Shown here: in pieces, positions 39,006-39,125 of the stretch
Layout of the letters: every line of letters starts with the position of its first letter
How positions within the stretch are numbered: the first letter of the stretch is position 1
DNA from: Nitrospirales bacterium
GTDB taxonomy: Bacteria > Nitrospirota > Nitrospiria > Nitrospirales > UBA8639
DNA: 39,125 nt
Direction: 5' to 3'
NCBI GenBank assembly: GCA_021604005.1
Contig: BQIV01000039.1
Span: 1-39,125, forward strand
Notes under the pieces: model-generated
Database searches by the model: none
Seen by the model: only the letters and a program-made list of their open reading frames with translations
What the model was told of the DNA's origin: nothing
Position numbers and translations under genes: made by a program

Positions 39006-39125
39006 TCACCCTGCATGAATTTTCTTGAGTTGCTGTCGAAGTTGAACGCAGGCTAGGCGAACGTGCCGTTTGGAGAGGACGTCAGTCCCTCGCCGTAAGA
39101 CGTATCGCCCAAGTGTCACGAAGGA
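39006..39125 (-). CDS. C-terminal end of an unidentified frame running off the window
   Basis: The minus strand is open from the window edge to a TGA at 39008-39006. It reads SFVTLGRYVLRRGTDVLSKR, then HVRLACVQLRQQLKKIHAG. The composition looks protein-like and could be the end of a transposase, but no family is recognised and the rest is outside the window. Confidence 0.25.
   Translation of the reverse strand, partial: SFVTLGRYVLRRGTDVLSKRHVRLACVQLRQQLKKIHAG

Noticed and set aside
39012-39125. Plus-strand frame after the second RAYT relic as the transposase C-terminus
   Set aside because: It is in a different frame and shows no convincing family motif. The minus-strand frame over the same bases looks as plausible.

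Overview
The window looks like a fragment of a Nitrospirota genome, possibly a Nitrospira-type organism. This is inferred from gene content and style: a Tol-Pal cluster, an endonuclease-type MutL, paired small c-type cytochromes, and intergenic CGTGAAGCG/TATCTCGT-type repeats. No rRNA or other decisive marker is present, so the assignment is tentative. It is clearly a Gram-negative-type, outer-membrane-bearing bacterium.

Positions 1-1300 hold the cut-off left end of an IS30-family element, a MITE-like repeat and an outer-membrane barrel gene. Positions 1461-5350 hold phhB, a LysM lytic transglycosylase (mltD-like), a convergent TPR membrane protein, and tRNA-Val and tRNA-Asp. Positions 5445-13594 are an envelope operon: tolQ-tolR-tolA-tolB-pal, a 615-residue coiled-coil lipoprotein, then cpoB. 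Positions 13661-19829 continue on the same strand with mutL, miaA, mtnP, a PfkB-family kinase, a RodZ-like gene and a c-type cytochrome. A second, paralogous cytochrome with its own promoter and a strong terminator follows (20086-20653). Positions 20700-26815 carry a small basic protein, a HEAT-repeat protein, two uncharacterised minus-strand genes, a UvrD-type helicase and a secreted putative HExxH metalloprotease. tRNA-Arg and tRNA-Lys close the core part.

From the tRNA-Lys gene (27160-27235) to the right edge the window is accessory DNA. A perfect 42-bp copy of the tRNA 3' half lies 760 bp downstream and encloses only a BrnT/BrnA toxin-antitoxin pair. A third, degenerate copy near 32.45 kb shares extra flanking sequence with the second. 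This suggests tandem integration modules at one attachment site. The second module holds an Mrr-like restriction endonuclease gene split at an A8 run, a nonsense-mutated IS256-family element and two paralogous lipoproteins. Beyond it lie an orphan prepilin-like gene, HigBA, the remains of a PIN-type toxin-antitoxin pair, an unusual 477-residue PEGA/Cys-rich protein, two decayed REP-associated (Y1) transposases, a truncated DUF1579-type gene and an apparently intact TerC-family gene.

The main candidates for new biology are the split Mrr-like nuclease in its repeat-bounded cassette, the stacked tRNA-Lys modules, the 477-residue protein, and the giant coiled-coil lipoprotein inside the Tol-Pal operon.
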